Shown one piece after another: positions 22,050 through 33,686 of a stretch of 64,000 nucleotides of DNA. Source of the DNA: Rhyacophila brunnea (lineage: Eukaryota > Arthropoda > Insecta > Trichoptera > Rhyacophilidae); assembly GCA_022495005.1 (NCBI GenBank), contig JAGYXB010000825.1:6200001-6264000 (forward strand). Reading direction: 5' to 3'. Made by a program: the position numbers and the translations under genes. Positions within the stretch are counted from its first letter, which is position 1, and every line of letters begins with the position of its first letter. The notes under the pieces are model-generated. The model ran no database searches. It saw only the letters and a list, made by a program, of their open reading frames with translations, and was not told the origin of the DNA.

Positions 22050-22653
22050 CAGTGGCGAAGGGTGGAGGTAGGCTGTAACGATCCGACACAAATAATACAC
22101 ACTAAACTTTGTCAATCAATTGTACTTATTTGTTTTCATTGAACTAAGATTATAATGTGTAGATAGTGTTGGTTAGTTTTTTTAAAATTCAATTAAGCCC
22201 TGCGTAAACCAAGCCCTAATAAATATTAGTCAAAAAATGTTCGTTTATCTATAAAATATTTAAAATTATGCCATTAAACCATACATAGTTTTAGATATGT
22301 TATAGATAGAAGAATAATTTTTATCGATTATGGTTTGATATAGGCAGAGTTTAATGAATTAAAAAAAAATAACCAGCAATATCTGTATTATGTATTCGTA
22401 ATTCAACGAAAACTATTAAGTTTGACTGAAATAGTGTGGACTATTTTTGTCGGATCGCCCATAGCATACTTAAACGATCATGGTTTGAGGTTTGGTAAGG
22501 CAGGGTTTAATTGAAGTTTAAAATCTAACCAGCATCATCTGCAAATTGTTTTCTTATTTCAACAAAAACAAATAAGCATGACTGACGTTATATAAGTTTA
22601 GTATGCACCATGTATGTCGAATATTAACAGCCTACCTCCACCCCTCGCCACTG
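22050..22653. mobile_element. hAT-type MITE family A, copy 2
   Basis: 604 bp, CAGTGGCGAAGGGTGGAGG to CCTCGCCACTG, flanked by an exact 8-bp duplication CATAGAAC (22,042-22,049 and 22,654-22,661). This fixes the true ends of the family and its hAT affiliation. Non-coding. Confidence 0.92.
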
Positions 22654-22939
22654 CATAGAACAATACCTACTATTAATAATCAAGAACACCCAGAACAACG
22701 ATATTAATAATGATAGATACGTATTAGTAAAAAAAATACAGAATAATTATTATATTAAATTGGTTATTGGTAGGTAGGTACTTATGTTATGCCTTCGTAG
22801 GTCAAGCGACGCTTTCATGAATCTAAGATAAATCATTTTTATTATAATTTTGTATTTCTATCCAAAACACCCTATACCTACATTTTAGATCACGGGTATA
22901 TTATTGATTGTCGATTATTTTATTTTCTCATAATATATA

Positions 22940-23596
22940 CAGTGTTTCCCAAAGTGTGTTACGCGTACCCCCTGGAGTACGGGAAGTGTTTGGTGGGGGT
23001 ACGCGCTGCACCGGGCTTTGGCTGCGCCTGGTACAACAAGCATTAATACGACATCAATACAACATCCATGGTAGAAAGTTTATCGCATGCGGAAGAATAG
23101 TAATTGTTGGAATTAGCTTCAGACGGATTCTTGAAAAATAAATATAAGGAGTGTACTTTAACATCATTCTGGTTGCAAATGCAACATGTGTATCCAGTTT
23201 TAACAGAGAAAATCCTGAAATACATTTTGCCTTTTCCAACTTTATATCTATGTGAAGTTGCTTTTTCACCATTTTGAAAAAAATTGGATGTGGAACCGCA
23301 TCTCAGATTATAATTAAGGGAACCAAATTATGATCTGCCTCAACTTAAACATTTTCATCCTTCTCATTGACTATAATGAATGTTATTTTTTATAATACAA
23401 CTTTTTTTATTTTATTTATATTTTATTAAACTTAAATAAATTTTATTTTTTGTTTATGTACTAAAAAAGGAAAAAATAAATATATTTTGATTGTTATTAC
23501 TTAATGTATACCTATGCATTTTTTTTGACGAGGGGTACTCAGTGTTACGAAAATTATAGAAGGGGTACACAGATCTCGATAGTTTGGGAAACACTG
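22940..23596 (+). pseudogene. hAT element, deletion derivative with transposase C-terminal remnant
   Basis: 657 bp between CAGTGTTTCCCAAAG and GTTTGGGAAACACTG. From about 23,080 to 23,400 the plus strand reads broken pieces of a ZBED/SCAND3-like hAT transposase dimerisation region: ELASDGFLKNKYKECTLTSF, WLQMQHVYPVL, EKILKYILPFPTLYLCEVAF. Stops and frameshifts interrupt it. The string TCATAATA lies right after the element and slightly before it, a likely 8-bp duplication displaced by a TATA expansion. Confidence 0.85.
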
Positions 23597-23988
23597 TCAT
23601 AATAGATAGATTTACGCAAAAAAATCATCTGTACATACATACTTAATATAATACCTACTTACATGGGTTGTGATTAAAATATTAGTATTCCAGTAAGTAA
23701 GTAAGTTTAGTATTTAGTGAGAGGTGTTGGAGGTCACTGCTCGACCGAAAAATTAGAACAAAATGGATTTACTCGACTAAATGATTTTACTAATATACTC
23801 GACTAAATTTGTCTGTTCACACACGTTTAGTTACTAAATTGTTCATCACTCGACTAAACTACTCAACTAATCTAAACCAGTCTTGAGTTATTATTACGAT
23901 AGCAGTAATATATGTAAATATTTAAAATAAATGTAGTTACCATTTTGATAGTAGGTACCTATACATTAGCACAATATATATATTGACA

Positions 23989-24240
23989 CCCACGGTGGCC
24001 GCGCGGCTTAAGCGTTGGACTATCACGCCGTGGGTCCCAGGTTCGAATCTTGGGTCTGGCAAGTACACATATTGTTTTTCAATTTGTGTCTGTCAGGGTA
24101 TGGACCTAATAGGTTGAGCAAGTGGCTGACATCCGTTTCTCGTAAAAAACAAAATCTGTTAATACAAACCTCTACTCTGTGGAGGCCCATATGATCCTAT
24201 TAGGATCGGACATGGTCGAAAGAAGAAAAGAAAGAAGAAA
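23989..24240 (+). repeat. tRNA-derived SINE family S1, copy 1
   Basis: Head GGTGGCCGCGCGGCTTAAGC (A box) and CAGGTTCGAATCTTGGGTC (B box), then a body including GTTGAGCAAGTGGCTGACAT and CATATGATCCTATTAGGATC, ending in an AAGAAAGAAG-type tail. Copies at 33,452-33,686 and 38,350-38,585 share body and tail. It is the most complete copy. Confidence 0.88.
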
Positions 24241-25173
24241 GTATATTATCTTCTCACGCACGTATATTGGCTTGTTTTTGTAGGTGTTGGAAAGGATTGT
24301 TTATGTTTACATATTATGTTTAAGTATAGATTTGTATAATGACTCTCTTCGACTTTCTTACTATGTATTGTTTGGCTTCTGACCTAACCTAACCTAACGA
24401 TGAACAAAGTAAAAGTGATTGATAAAATATTGTACCTATAAATAGCAATTTTCAATGAGAAACGAAAAAATGAAAACTATCCACATATTATTTTGTTTCT
24501 GATGACATATTGGAATGATCAATGAATGATCCATCTGAGAATATTAATAGTGGAAAAACAGTTTTTATAACGTGCAAATACATTATATTTACCCCATTTA
24601 AGGTGGAATACTCCACCTACCAGAGCCAGAGCAGAAAAATACGAAGCTTGAAATATGAGATATTTTTTTGATAATTTACTTTTTACTTAATGTGTTTTAA
24701 TTAACAAATTTAATACGTAAATATCTAAAAACATTGAAAAGACAAAAAAGATTTTTTTATTTAAAGTCAAAGATAAACTTACAATTAAACAAAAACGTTA
24801 TAACATGTGGATCCCATCTTATTTAGTAGTACATTATATTATTTTATTGTCATATTATTAAAATTTAGTTTATTAAGTTTTCTCTGGCAGACAGAAAAGA
24901 TTTTTTTTACTACTTAGTTTTAATGTTTTTTATATTCATTTAAAAAAAATATTGATTTTTATAAAAAAATAAAGGTGTGTATCCTGAAATCTAATTCCGG
25001 TATGGTCATTGATCCTTAAATTGACATTTTGTAACGTTTTTTCTTTAAATAATTGTCAGTTTATATTTGACTTAAAATAGTAATTGCCTGGCTATCATTT
25101 TACGACAATGGAAACTACCGTTTTTGTTTCCAATGTCTTTTGTTATGTTATTTGTTTAATACGACCGGAGGCT

Positions 25174-25471
25174 GCGCATCTATTCTATACACAAGACTGC
25201 TATCGGTGGCTATCGAGGGTAGTTTTTCATATTTCAAGTATTATAATTTTTACAATAAATGGTTTTAACATCACCTCTCTTGGCTGCGCTAAATTTCAGA
25301 GCGAGATAGACAGTTTTGACTGTTTATGTTTAGACGGTTTAGAGTGTTTAGACAAACTTATTGTAACAATAAAATTATAATAGGTACTTCAATACAAACA
25401 TAATATGATAAACTACCCTCGATAACCGCCGATAGCGGCTGATAGCAGTCTTGTGTAAAGAATAGATGCGC
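25174..25471. mobile_element. MITE family D, copy 1
   Basis: About 298 bp with long inverted ends. Left reads GCATCTATTCTATACACAAG, then CTGCTATCGG and ATCGAGGGTAGTTT. The right end carries the complements. Copies lie at 31,406-31,682 and 32,212-32,499. Internal CTTATTGTAACAAT is shared by all. No coding sequence. Confidence 0.8.
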
Positions 25472-25569
25472 TGAATTAAAATAAATGTATAATCTTAATA
25501 AAAAAAAAAATTGTTACAAAATCAAAACGTTTCAATGAGAAGGTGCATTGCAATGCATGTAAGTATCTG

Positions 25570-26139
25570 CAGTGACGTCCCTAGATAAAATGCCGCCCCA
25601 TTTTTATCATCTTATCGTGACTCCAATATCTTACTTTTAATCATAAATACACTATTTTAATAGTCTCAACACTCAACCATTAAACAAAAAAAAACTTTCC
25701 TGGCCTTTTTTGTTGCAAAGTCAGTAATTCAAATTTAATTTAAATGCCTTCTCTGCTTCAATAGACAATATTATTGCGAGTTCGCGGTTTCAGATATATT
25801 TAAAAATACATCCGATAACTTCCAAAACTCGCGAGTGACTGGCAAAAATATTTGGATAAATTTAAAGTTAGGTAAGTATGTATCAACAAGGACGTGACGT
25901 GCAAGGTAAACGGAAGTAAACTAGACATTGCGAACCCAACAAAAAAATTACAGCCCTGTTAAACCTTCTATGTTAATTTAAGTATACTTTTTGTTTCCAA
26001 CCAGTGAGCTGATTTTTTAATGGAAAGATATTTCCGTTATTTCTCTATATACCTAATGATTCTCCTCTATTTGCCGCCCTTCGAGTAACTGCCGCCCCCA
26101 AGCGACGCTCAATCTGCCTACCTCCACGGGACGTCACTG
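25570..26139. mobile_element. hAT-derived element, family Q copy 2
   Basis: 570 bp, CAGTGACGTCCCTAG to ACGGGACGTCACTG, with exact 8-bp duplication AGTATCTG (25,562-25,569 and 26,140-26,147). Sister of 18,928-19,523. No coding frame. Confidence 0.92.
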
Positions 26140-26547
26140 AGTATCTGCTATTTTATGTGATTATCACATAAGTAAAGTCACCGCCTTTTGAACGTATACA
26201 TTCAATTCGGTCGAATGTGATCATAGCATAGTAAAATGCACCAAAATGTAGAATCGAGTGCGATGATCGCATGCGAAACCAATAAAATTCTCTTTTCAAA
26301 CCTCTCTCCTGTAAATTTGCATGTTGTCACTAACGACCGGAACCTCGTTGATCTCACAGCTTTCGCCATTGACATGTTCACACGATAAATCAAATGTAGA
26401 TACTTAGTTAACAATGGAATTTAGCCCAGACCTTAACCTCCGTGTAAGGTGCAATTCTTGTTTAGTTACTTGCTTTATAAAATATGCACCGATCGCGTTA
26501 TCAGTAAACGCGCCAACTGATAACGTTAATTGTAGCAAAATACTATG

Positions 26548-26730
26548 CCACTCGCAATGGACGAGTGGTGACGTATTCGCTAATTAAGTCGATAGTCTTG
26601 GGCTCGAGTCCCGAGTCAGATATTCAAATTCTCTTCTGCTATTTTTCAACGCGTGTTCGGAACCAGACCATGTGCTCAACAGTTTGATCGCGTAGCTAAC
26701 ATCAATTTCCCGTTAAAAAAACTGTTATAG
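26548..26730 (+). repeat. Diverged tRNA-derived SINE
   Basis: The head around 26,555-26,620 resembles an A box (GAGTGGTGACGTATTCGC) and a B box (GGCTCGAGTCCCGAG). The body CAACAGTTTGATCGCGTAGC and then ACATCAATTTCCCGT parallels the S1 body (GTTGAGCAAGTGGC, ACATCCATTTCTCGT), so this is probably an old relative of S1. Confidence 0.55.
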
Positions 26731-27037
26731 ATATATACCATCATAAATCATCCTGTGTTCGAATTTAGAACTAAGCTCATAACAGTATAAAAAGTATTGA
26801 ATGATGTCAAATGTTAGAGCAGCATGCACAATCTAAGATTTCGATCCTAAGGATAAGTCGCCGAAAAGCATGACTTAACTATAGACAATCCTGAGTATAG
26901 AGTTAAGGAATCCTTAACCATAGACTACTTTTGTTATGAACACGCCCTCTTCTGTATTACCATTTACCACTGACAGCTGCTGTCAAAATAAATTCGCATG
27001 TCTATAAAACAGTCCATACACTCAAATTCATTTAATA

Positions 27038-27250
27038 ATGTATCTCAATATGGATATTGATAGTGTTAATTCGTTTAGCATGTACTTGCAGAATATTATT
27101 TTACTTTTATACGCCAGCCTGCAGAAATACAAGATGCCAGATGATAGAATGACACTTGACGCTAGTGTTACCATGTTAAAAAAATATCTTGCGGTGCCTG
27201 TGGAATCACGTATAATGACTTATAACGGAAACATAGAGTATTATAATTAA
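27038..27250 (+). CDS. Unrecognised 70-residue reading frame, doubtful
   Basis: ATG at 27,038, stop at 27,248. Reads MYLNMDIDSVNSFSMYLQN and later KYKMPDDRMTLDASVTML, with no family I know. A TATAAAA string sits at 27,003-27,009, about 30 bases before the ATG, which would be too close for a normal leader unless the transcript starts at the ATG itself. It lies in an Sbf intron on the same strand. It may be chance. Confidence 0.15.
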   Translation: MYLNMDIDSVNSFSMYLQNIILLLYASLQKYKMPDDRMTLDASVTMLKKYLAVPVESRIMTYNGNIEYYN

Positions 27251-27544
27251 ATATGTATTTATAGTTATTGCATTTATAAAATGCAGTTGTCATATTTTTG
27301 TCATCGTTTATCAATTATAAAATAATTTACCTAAACTACAGGAAAGAGATTTTTAAATATGGTATTATTTTCAATAGAAATGATCTTATTAACTAAGGAC
27401 AATGTTTCTGCATAGTGTTTTCTGCTAAGGAAATTTTAGTTATGACGAATGTTTCTGCATTCCGCTCTTAGCATGTGGCGCCCTCACTCAGCGGACATAT
27501 GGTGGATCTATACGTATCAGTGTGTGCAAAAATATGTCAGATAA

Positions 27545-27984
27545 GCGTCAATTACATTGAGCTTTTTTACGAGCTGATTATTGGCAAATTTATAATCTGC
27601 CTGTAAATTCGCCCAGTGTAATCATCGAATAAGCTAATAAGCAGGTTGTAAACACTCCACCGAGAAAAGTTGAAAGCCGGTCAACTTTTCACACTACACG
27701 CCGGCGTGTGGGCTTACTGCGTCTGCGCAGTAGAGCGATGGTGGTGGAAAAACGAACTACTCATTTTGAAATTTACCTTTTTGACGTTTAATGGAAACAT
27801 TGTTATGGAGCGTAGCGACCTCCCGGTAAAAAAACGAACTACGTTCCGTCAAAATCGCTCGCTGGCTTGTGGCTTATCAGCAAATGGAAAGTTTTGTGTG
27901 TAATCATCAAATCGCAGTAGCTGAACCGCCCGCTTTTAAATTCGCCAATAAACAGCTCGTAAAAAAGCTCAATGTAATTGACGC
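27545..27984. mobile_element. Long-TIR MITE K
   Basis: 440 bp with inverted ends of about 40 bp. Both ends start GCGTCAATTACATTGAGC (right end as complement) and continue into TTTTTTACGAGCTG. The middle holds GCGTGTGGGCTTACTGCG and no reading frame of note. Single copy in the window. Target duplication unclear. Confidence 0.72.
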
Positions 27985-28297
27985 TATAGGGTAAGGAATT
28001 GTCCAATTTCCTTCGGATATTTTTCCTGTCGGCCATCTGACCATCATTTTTTCCCACATTTATGCACCGTCTATGTAAAGTTTTCGATTTTAATTGTGAA
28101 TGGATTTTTTGTCTTGGTTCGCGAAATCAAAAATATTACCGTAATCTGGGCCGCGTCTCAAAAAGATTAAGAAACCCTATATTACAATTAATGTATTACA
28201 ATTAATGTATTACAATCAATGTATTACAATTACATAATAATAAAATGTTCTAATAAGATTATTAAATAATTACAAGATAAAACGAACTTTTTATATA

Positions 28298-28734
28298 CCA
28301 CGTTTTTAAATTTTCTGCTGAATCATATAAACTTGACAATTCCATGTATTCATAAATATTTTTTTTGTACTTGATAGAAATACTGAATAAATATAGAATA
28401 CTGAAATGTCATTTTGACATTAATATTGATTTCCATAGTAACGCACGTATATATTAATAATTTAGTTGCTAGGACCCCCTTAGCAACCAATAATAGTGTT
28501 TTACTTTTTACGAATTTTTTTCCGAAATAACTTTCCAAGCAAAACAGAATTAACTGAAAATTCTGCTTAAAGATGGCTAAAAGTATTAAAATAATGCATT
28601 GTCATCATATTCTAAAAGTTTCAAATGTCTATCTAGTCGGGAAGTTAGTTAAAAATCGATTGCAAGTTTTGTATTGGACAAACAAGAAAAAAATTGTACT
28701 GGACAAACAGGAATACGACCTAATAAAAACGTGG
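28298..28734. mobile_element. TA-flanked MITE family C, copy 2 (inverted)
   Basis: 437 bp, CCACGTTTTTAAATT to AATAAAAACGTGG, flanked by TA on both sides (28,296-28,297 and 28,735-28,736). Orientation is opposite to copy 1 at 21,052. Confidence 0.88.
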
Positions 28735-29210
28735 TAAAAAATAGTAAGAAACTGTATGTATTTCATTATTAATAATTGTCATTCTCATAAGACAATAAAG
28801 ACCAGATTTTGTGACACTGTTAACTTTTATCGCGATAAATTTAACATCATTACTTATTTACCCAATTCACGAGTCGCCGTTAAACGGAGGGTACAAGGGC
28901 ACATCTATGGTACAAGGTCACACATCACAAGGATATGTGAGTAACGGATTTGAATCCCACTGACAGAGTGAAATTCGTGTAAGGTAAATCCAGAGCATCA
29001 CATCCAAAGGGAATCACATACATTCAATCCTCGAGTATCTTCCTTTATAGGGTCGTATTATGTTCTAGGATTGGAAAAGTGAATCTTATACGGAAATATT
29101 AAATATCTATGCATACTCTATACCAGCGGTTCTTAAACCGGAGTCCGCGGTCCCGTAGGCCCTAGGGGACCGCGAAAAACGTACGTATATTTATACTATT
29201 TATATTTTTA

Positions 29211-29642
29211 CATCGTTTTTATTAGCTCGTACTCTTATTTGTCCGGTGGTTGTTTATCCGGTACAAATCTTGCAATCGATTTTTAACTAACTTCCCGACT
29301 AGCTAGACATTTGAAACTTTTAGAATATGTCAGAACACGATGCCAATGCATTCTTTTAATACTTTTAGCCATCTTTAAAAGTAGAATTGAATTAATTTTC
29401 AGTTAATTCTGTTTTGTATGAAAAGTTATTTCGGAAGAAATCCGTAATCCAATCCACTATTATCGGTTGCTAAGGTTGCTTGGTGGTCCTAGCAATGAAA
29501 TTATTAATATATACGTGCGTTACTATGGACATCAAAATGACATTTCAGTATTTCTGTATTTGTTTGTTTGTTTGATTTTTATTTACTTCATATCAAGTAC
29601 AAGTTTGAGCATAATAATTCAACAGAAAATTTAAAAACGTTG
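29211..29642. mobile_element. TA-flanked MITE family C, copy 3
   Basis: 432 bp, CATCGTTTTTATTAG to TTTAAAAACGTTG, TA on both sides (29,209-29,210 and 29,643-29,644). It sits near the left end of the hAT element at 29,124. Confidence 0.85.
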
Positions 29643-29744
29643 TATGTAAAAACTTCTTTTTATCTTGTAATTATTATAATTATAGCATGTAGCATTTCTT
29701 GGGGTTTGGATTTATCCCAGGTAGGGAAAGTCGGAAAGTCGTTT

Positions 29745-30440
29745 TATCAATAACCTCAATGTACTCTCCATTAATGTTCTGCCTTCGGAGGACAATTTAA
29801 TTCAGGAACAGTTTATTGATTTGATATAATATGATGAGGGTGCAAAACATGTTTTCCGTGAAACTTGTAGTGGTTTTTGAATTGAAATGGCACAGTCCTA
29901 TCCTGATGTTGCAAAGATTGCTCTAAGAGTGCTGATTCCATCAGTATTAGTGTAAGGCCCGTTTCAGACGGGACACCGGTGTCGCGCTCGTATATAATAA
30001 GGAGGCCTTTGTATTATGTTTATGAACGCCCCGAGCTAACGAATCAAAGCGTGTCCGGTACACTTTTCCGTCGGCCGCTACATTCTCAAGCCGATACACA
30101 TGTTTTTCTAACCGCAGCCAGTTTTATGTTCTAATTTATATCGCGAGTTTATGGGTTGACCCATAGTCTAAGGTTGACCCATTAGCTCTGGGCGTTCATA
30201 AACATAATACAAAGGCCATTTTATTCGAATACAAAGGCCTTCTTATTATAATACGAGCGCGACACCGGTGTCCCGTCTAAAACGTGGGTAGACAGCTTTT
30301 TCTACACTATTTACTATCAAGACAAAATCTCGAAATAGACTATACGCGACAAATGACATGAGAGTTGCACTGGCCAAAACAAAGCCAAACATAGAAGAAC
30401 TGGTTCAGGCAAAGCAGATCCATTCATCCCATTAAAATTG
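29745..30440 (+). pseudogene. hAT transposase C-terminal remnant (split)
   Basis: Plus-strand fragments of a ZBED/SCAND3-like hAT transposase. Before the nested MITE: VFRETCSGF, EMAQSYPDVAKIALRVLIPS. After it: AFSTLFTIKTKSRNRL and then MRVALAKTKPNIEELVQAKQ, ending IHSSH. The two parts join naturally once 29,955-30,288 is removed. One stop precedes EMAQSYP. Only the dimerisation end survives, so it is inactive. Confidence 0.85.
29955..30288. mobile_element. Foldback MITE F inside hAT transposase remnant
   Basis: 334 bp with about 36-bp inverted ends (CGTTTCAGACGGGACACCGG at left, complement of CGTTTTAGACGGGACACCGG at right). The inner arms also pair (AGGCCTTTGTATTATGTTTA and complement). Flanked by GTA or TA on both sides. 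Confidence 0.82.
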
Positions 30441-31169
30441 TTATTTAAATTTAATGACTACATAACATGTAATATTTTCTGAATACATAGGTAATTGTAT
30501 ATCAAAAAAATGTTTTATTCACAACAGCCTGTAAGCAGTGCCGCGCCGTAGGTATTTGTCACCCTTGCGCAAAATATTTGGCGCCCCCAATTTCTTTAAA
30601 ATAATAAAGTTTTTTTTTTATTTAAGTATTCGCATCGAACAATTTTTAAAGGGACCGCCACGCAGTAAATTTTAAAAAGTTTGAGAACCGCTGCTCTATA
30701 CTGTTACCGAGTACCTACAGAAGCAAACATGTTTTTGGTCTTCCCTAGTCGATGGCAAGTTTAGTCAGAGGTAGGCATCACGGAGATCGTATGGGATAAT
30801 GTGTTTGCGACCTCACTGGACCCTGGACACTGGAGTGCTTGTAACAGTAATGCTTTATCTCAGTGCATCTCTTGTAAATAAAAATAAATTTCACAGGACG
30901 AGTGCGAATTTTGGTACAAATGAAAGTGCAATAAAGGAAATGAGCTATTTTAATCATACGATTTGGTATCTTTTTTTCAGTTCGACTTTCACATATTTAG
31001 ATCAGTGTTTTGCAACCCTTTTTTAAACTTCAACACACTAATAAATTGTTAAATTTAAGAGTTTTGCATGCCATAATAGCACATCTTCACATATAGTTGA
31101 ATGTTTTATATTAAGTACATTATTTCATTCATGTGTCTCAATTACATGCATGATGATTTTCTTTTACAG

Positions 31170-31255
31170 GAGGTGGGGTCAGTGCTGGCATGATCCTTCA
31201 AAGGTTTCCTGAGAAGAATTGGTCTGACACACCGTTCATCGAAGGAATAGAATGG
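31170..31255 (+). CDS. Sbf: SBF/MTMR5-13 homologue, exon 2
   Basis: 86 bases between TTTTACAG and GTGAGA. With the split codon from exon 1 it reads [18 protein letters not shown] and [11 protein letters not shown], the upstream DENN (uDENN) start of SBF proteins (human MTMR13 has IIQRFPQKDWDDTPF). Phase 1 to phase 0. Confidence 0.95.
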
Positions 31256-31405
31256 GTGAGACATTTTGTAATACTTTTCGTGTATAATGTCTAAAGCCCT
31301 TGATAATATTTGAGTACTTATCATTATATGATATTTTGTAAAATGTTTATTTCGTTATGTAGATAGGTGCTATGTACTTACTGGTGTTACACCTGTATCA
31401 TCCAG

Positions 31406-31682
31406 CGCGTCTATCATATACACAAGGCTGCTATAGGCGGCTATCGAAAGTGGTTTATTATATAATATATGTATTGAGGCGGTTAATTGTTATAATAAGT
31501 CTGAACTGTCAAAAAGTGCTATGTTTTAGCAGCACCTCTCTTGGCTGTGTTAACTTTTAGAGCGATATAGACAGTTTTGACAGTTTAGACGGCTTACTTA
31601 TAGTAACAATTATAATACCTATGAATATGATAAACTACCCTCCGTTTACGCCGATAGCAGCCTTGTGTATAGAATATATGCG
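31406..31682. mobile_element. MITE family D, copy 2
   Basis: Left CATATACACAAGGCTGCTAT, right complement GATAGCAGCCTTGTGTATAG. Shares the core with 25,174-25,471, including CTCTCTTGGCTG and AGCGATATAGACAGTTTTGA. The right part of the core is shortened. Confidence 0.78.
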
Positions 31683-32211
31683 CAGGTGTTCCTTGAGATT
31701 AAGCCGGAGGGTTCCTCGCATTTTGTTATGTGGCTCTTCCATGCAAAAAGATTATTGGTTACTGATACTTTGCTTTGCTTTATTCAATATTATCGCATGG
31801 TGGCTATCTACTTACGTATATTTTCAATAAAATGTGCTTATATTATTTAAAATTAATTCCATTCCATATCAACACGCGCCGGAAGTTATACTTACCAATG
31901 ATTATACTGAAGTGCGAAAAAAAGAATGATAGTAATTATTTTATTCGTATAAAAATATAATCACATTCAGTAAAGTTATGTATCGATAGGTTAAATTTTA
32001 TTATTCCTATATTATTTAATTATAATTTTTCCTCACCATATTCCTTCCCAGTCGTTATTATATGGATCACACAATGTGGTTTTTCTGTGCAAAAAGTTTG
32101 ATTGCAAACGGTCGTGCAGTCATAGAAAAAAATAGTCGTGATTAGGTAGGTATGCTTTATTTGTAATATCATTAATGAATACTTCCAAAGTTCTTACCAA
32201 TCACGGATCAG

Positions 32212-32499
32212 TGGGTCTATTCTATACACAAGGCGGATATCGACGTTAGTTTACCATATTTATGTATTGAGGCGCTTAATTGTTACAATAAGTTAGTTAG
32301 CCGTCTAAACTAAAATGTGAAAAAGTGCCATGTTTTAACAGCCACTCTCTTGGTTCACTTTTAGAGCGGGGTAGACAGTTTTGACAGTTTATACGGTTGA
32401 CTTATTGTAACAATTATAATACCTCAATACATGAATATGATAAACTACCGTCGATAGTAATAATGGCTGATAGCCGCCTTGTGTATATAATATATCCAT
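32212..32499. mobile_element. MITE family D, copy 3
   Basis: Begins GTCTATTCTATACACAAGGC and ends with the complement near GCCGCCTTGTGTATATAATA. Core with TCTCTTGG and TTATTGTAACAATTATAATA matches copies 1 and 2. Confidence 0.78.
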
Positions 32500-32725
32500 T
32501 GGGGCTACCTACGGGTCGAAATCCAAAATTATTGCAGTAGCGCGTTTAGCAACGTGGAGGTCCGGCGCACTGACCGGTTTTTATGCCCTCCACAATAAAA
32601 ATAAATAATTATTCGAATTTCAATTTTCAAAATTAATCCATGCACTGAATGCTTTATTATTTTTATTTAGCTTAAATTATACAAACATGATTTAATCGCA
32701 TTTACCCTAATTTATTCGTCTAAAC

Positions 32726-33373
32726 CAGGGGTTGACTTTTTGATGTGCTCGCGAGAGTTATGTTAAATCTGAATTACTTTTTATTCTTCATATCGAATAT
32801 TAAAAATTACATTTCAAATTAAATATCCTCTGGCAAGAATGAATGTTCCAGAAAATTCTAGCCTAGATTCCAGGATTTAGTTTCAAACAAACAATTGTAT
32901 AAGAGGCCATCCATGGAATGAAACCATACGCGGTTTAGATCCGTGTGCCATACTAAACTTATGATTTTTGTTTTTTTTACTAAATATATTTTTACTAAAT
33001 TTGTAAGTGTAAGTGTATGGTATACACGGATACGATCAGATGCTTATAATATACTTTGTGGAAATATATTTCCATGACCAGAAAAGATAAGCTTAGTATA
33101 ATAGTACACGGTTCGAAACCGCATACGGTTTCAGTCCATGGATGGCCTATAAATCACATGGTGAAAAGATTTAAATATTATTTTTTAGTATATTAATAAA
33201 ATGAGAGTAATAATAATGCATAAGTATTTACTTAAAAATGTAAGATTGCACAATGAAATATTTATTTTGTTGCCTTATGTTTTTTAAAAACAGAAAATAT
33301 TTACGAAAGACCGCCTGCCAAATATTTTTGATTCCAAAATTGTCCCTTTGACGAAAAAGTTTGTGAACCCCTG
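32726..33373. mobile_element. hAT-derived element with nested MITE E
   Basis: 648 bp, CAGGGGTTGACTTTTTG to AAGTTTGTGAACCCCTG, flanked by an exact 8-bp duplication GTCTAAAC (32,718-32,725 and 33,374-33,381). It contains MITE E at 32,905-33,147. No transposase sequence remains. Confidence 0.92.
32905..33147. mobile_element. MITE family E, copy 1
   Basis: 243 bp with inverted ends GGCCATCCATGGAATGAAAC and complement of GGCCATCCATGGACTGAAAC. Contains GAAATATATTTCCATG, shared with 50,905-51,140. Nested in a hAT element. Confidence 0.85.
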
Positions 33374-33451
33374 GTCTAAACAGTCTTATTTTTTACAAAT
33401 ACATACAACAGTATTCATACAAATTTAGTTTTTTTATGTTAAGTATAAGCT

Positions 33452-33686
33452 TCGTCGGCTTATAATGTCGTGGGTCCCAGGTTCGAATCCTGGGTCTGGC
33501 AAGTACACATATTGTTTTTCAATGTGTGTTTAGAGTCAGAGTATGAACCCAATAGTCCTAATAGGTTGAGCAAGTGGCTAACATCCATTTCTCATAAAAA
33601 TAAATCTCTTAATAGAAACCTCCACTATGTAGAGGCCCATATGATTATAGTAGGATCGGACATGGTCAAAAGAAGAAGAAAGAAAA
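33452..33686 (+). repeat. tRNA-derived SINE family S1, copy 2 (head shortened)
   Basis: B box CAGGTTCGAATCCTGGGTC and the S1 body, with tail AAGAAGAAGAAAG. The A-box end is missing or decayed. Confidence 0.85.

Larger units (their letters stand above)
29124..30693 (+). mobile_element. hAT element with two nested MITEs
   Basis: 1,570 bp from CAGCGGTTCTTAAAC to GTTTGAGAACCGCTG, flanked by an exact 8-bp duplication CTCTATAC (29,116-29,123 and 30,694-30,701). It contains a family C MITE at 29,211-29,642 and a foldback MITE at 29,955-30,288 that splits the transposase remnant. A further hAT-like end (CAGTGCCGCGCCGTAGG) lies at about 30,537. Confidence 0.93.
17270..31169 (+). other. Sbf intron 1 (13.9 kb), filled with repeats
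   Basis: From the exon 1 donor to the TTTTACAG acceptor at 31,169. Contents are annotated separately. Stretches with no assignment: 17,271-18,927 (includes an AT palindrome-rich tract at 18,080-18,140), 19,532-21,051 (a worn trace of family D near 20,170-20,190), 24,241-25,173 (AT-rich), 26,731-27,037, 28,735-29,115 and 30,702-31,169. No further host exon was recognised. Confidence 0.75.
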
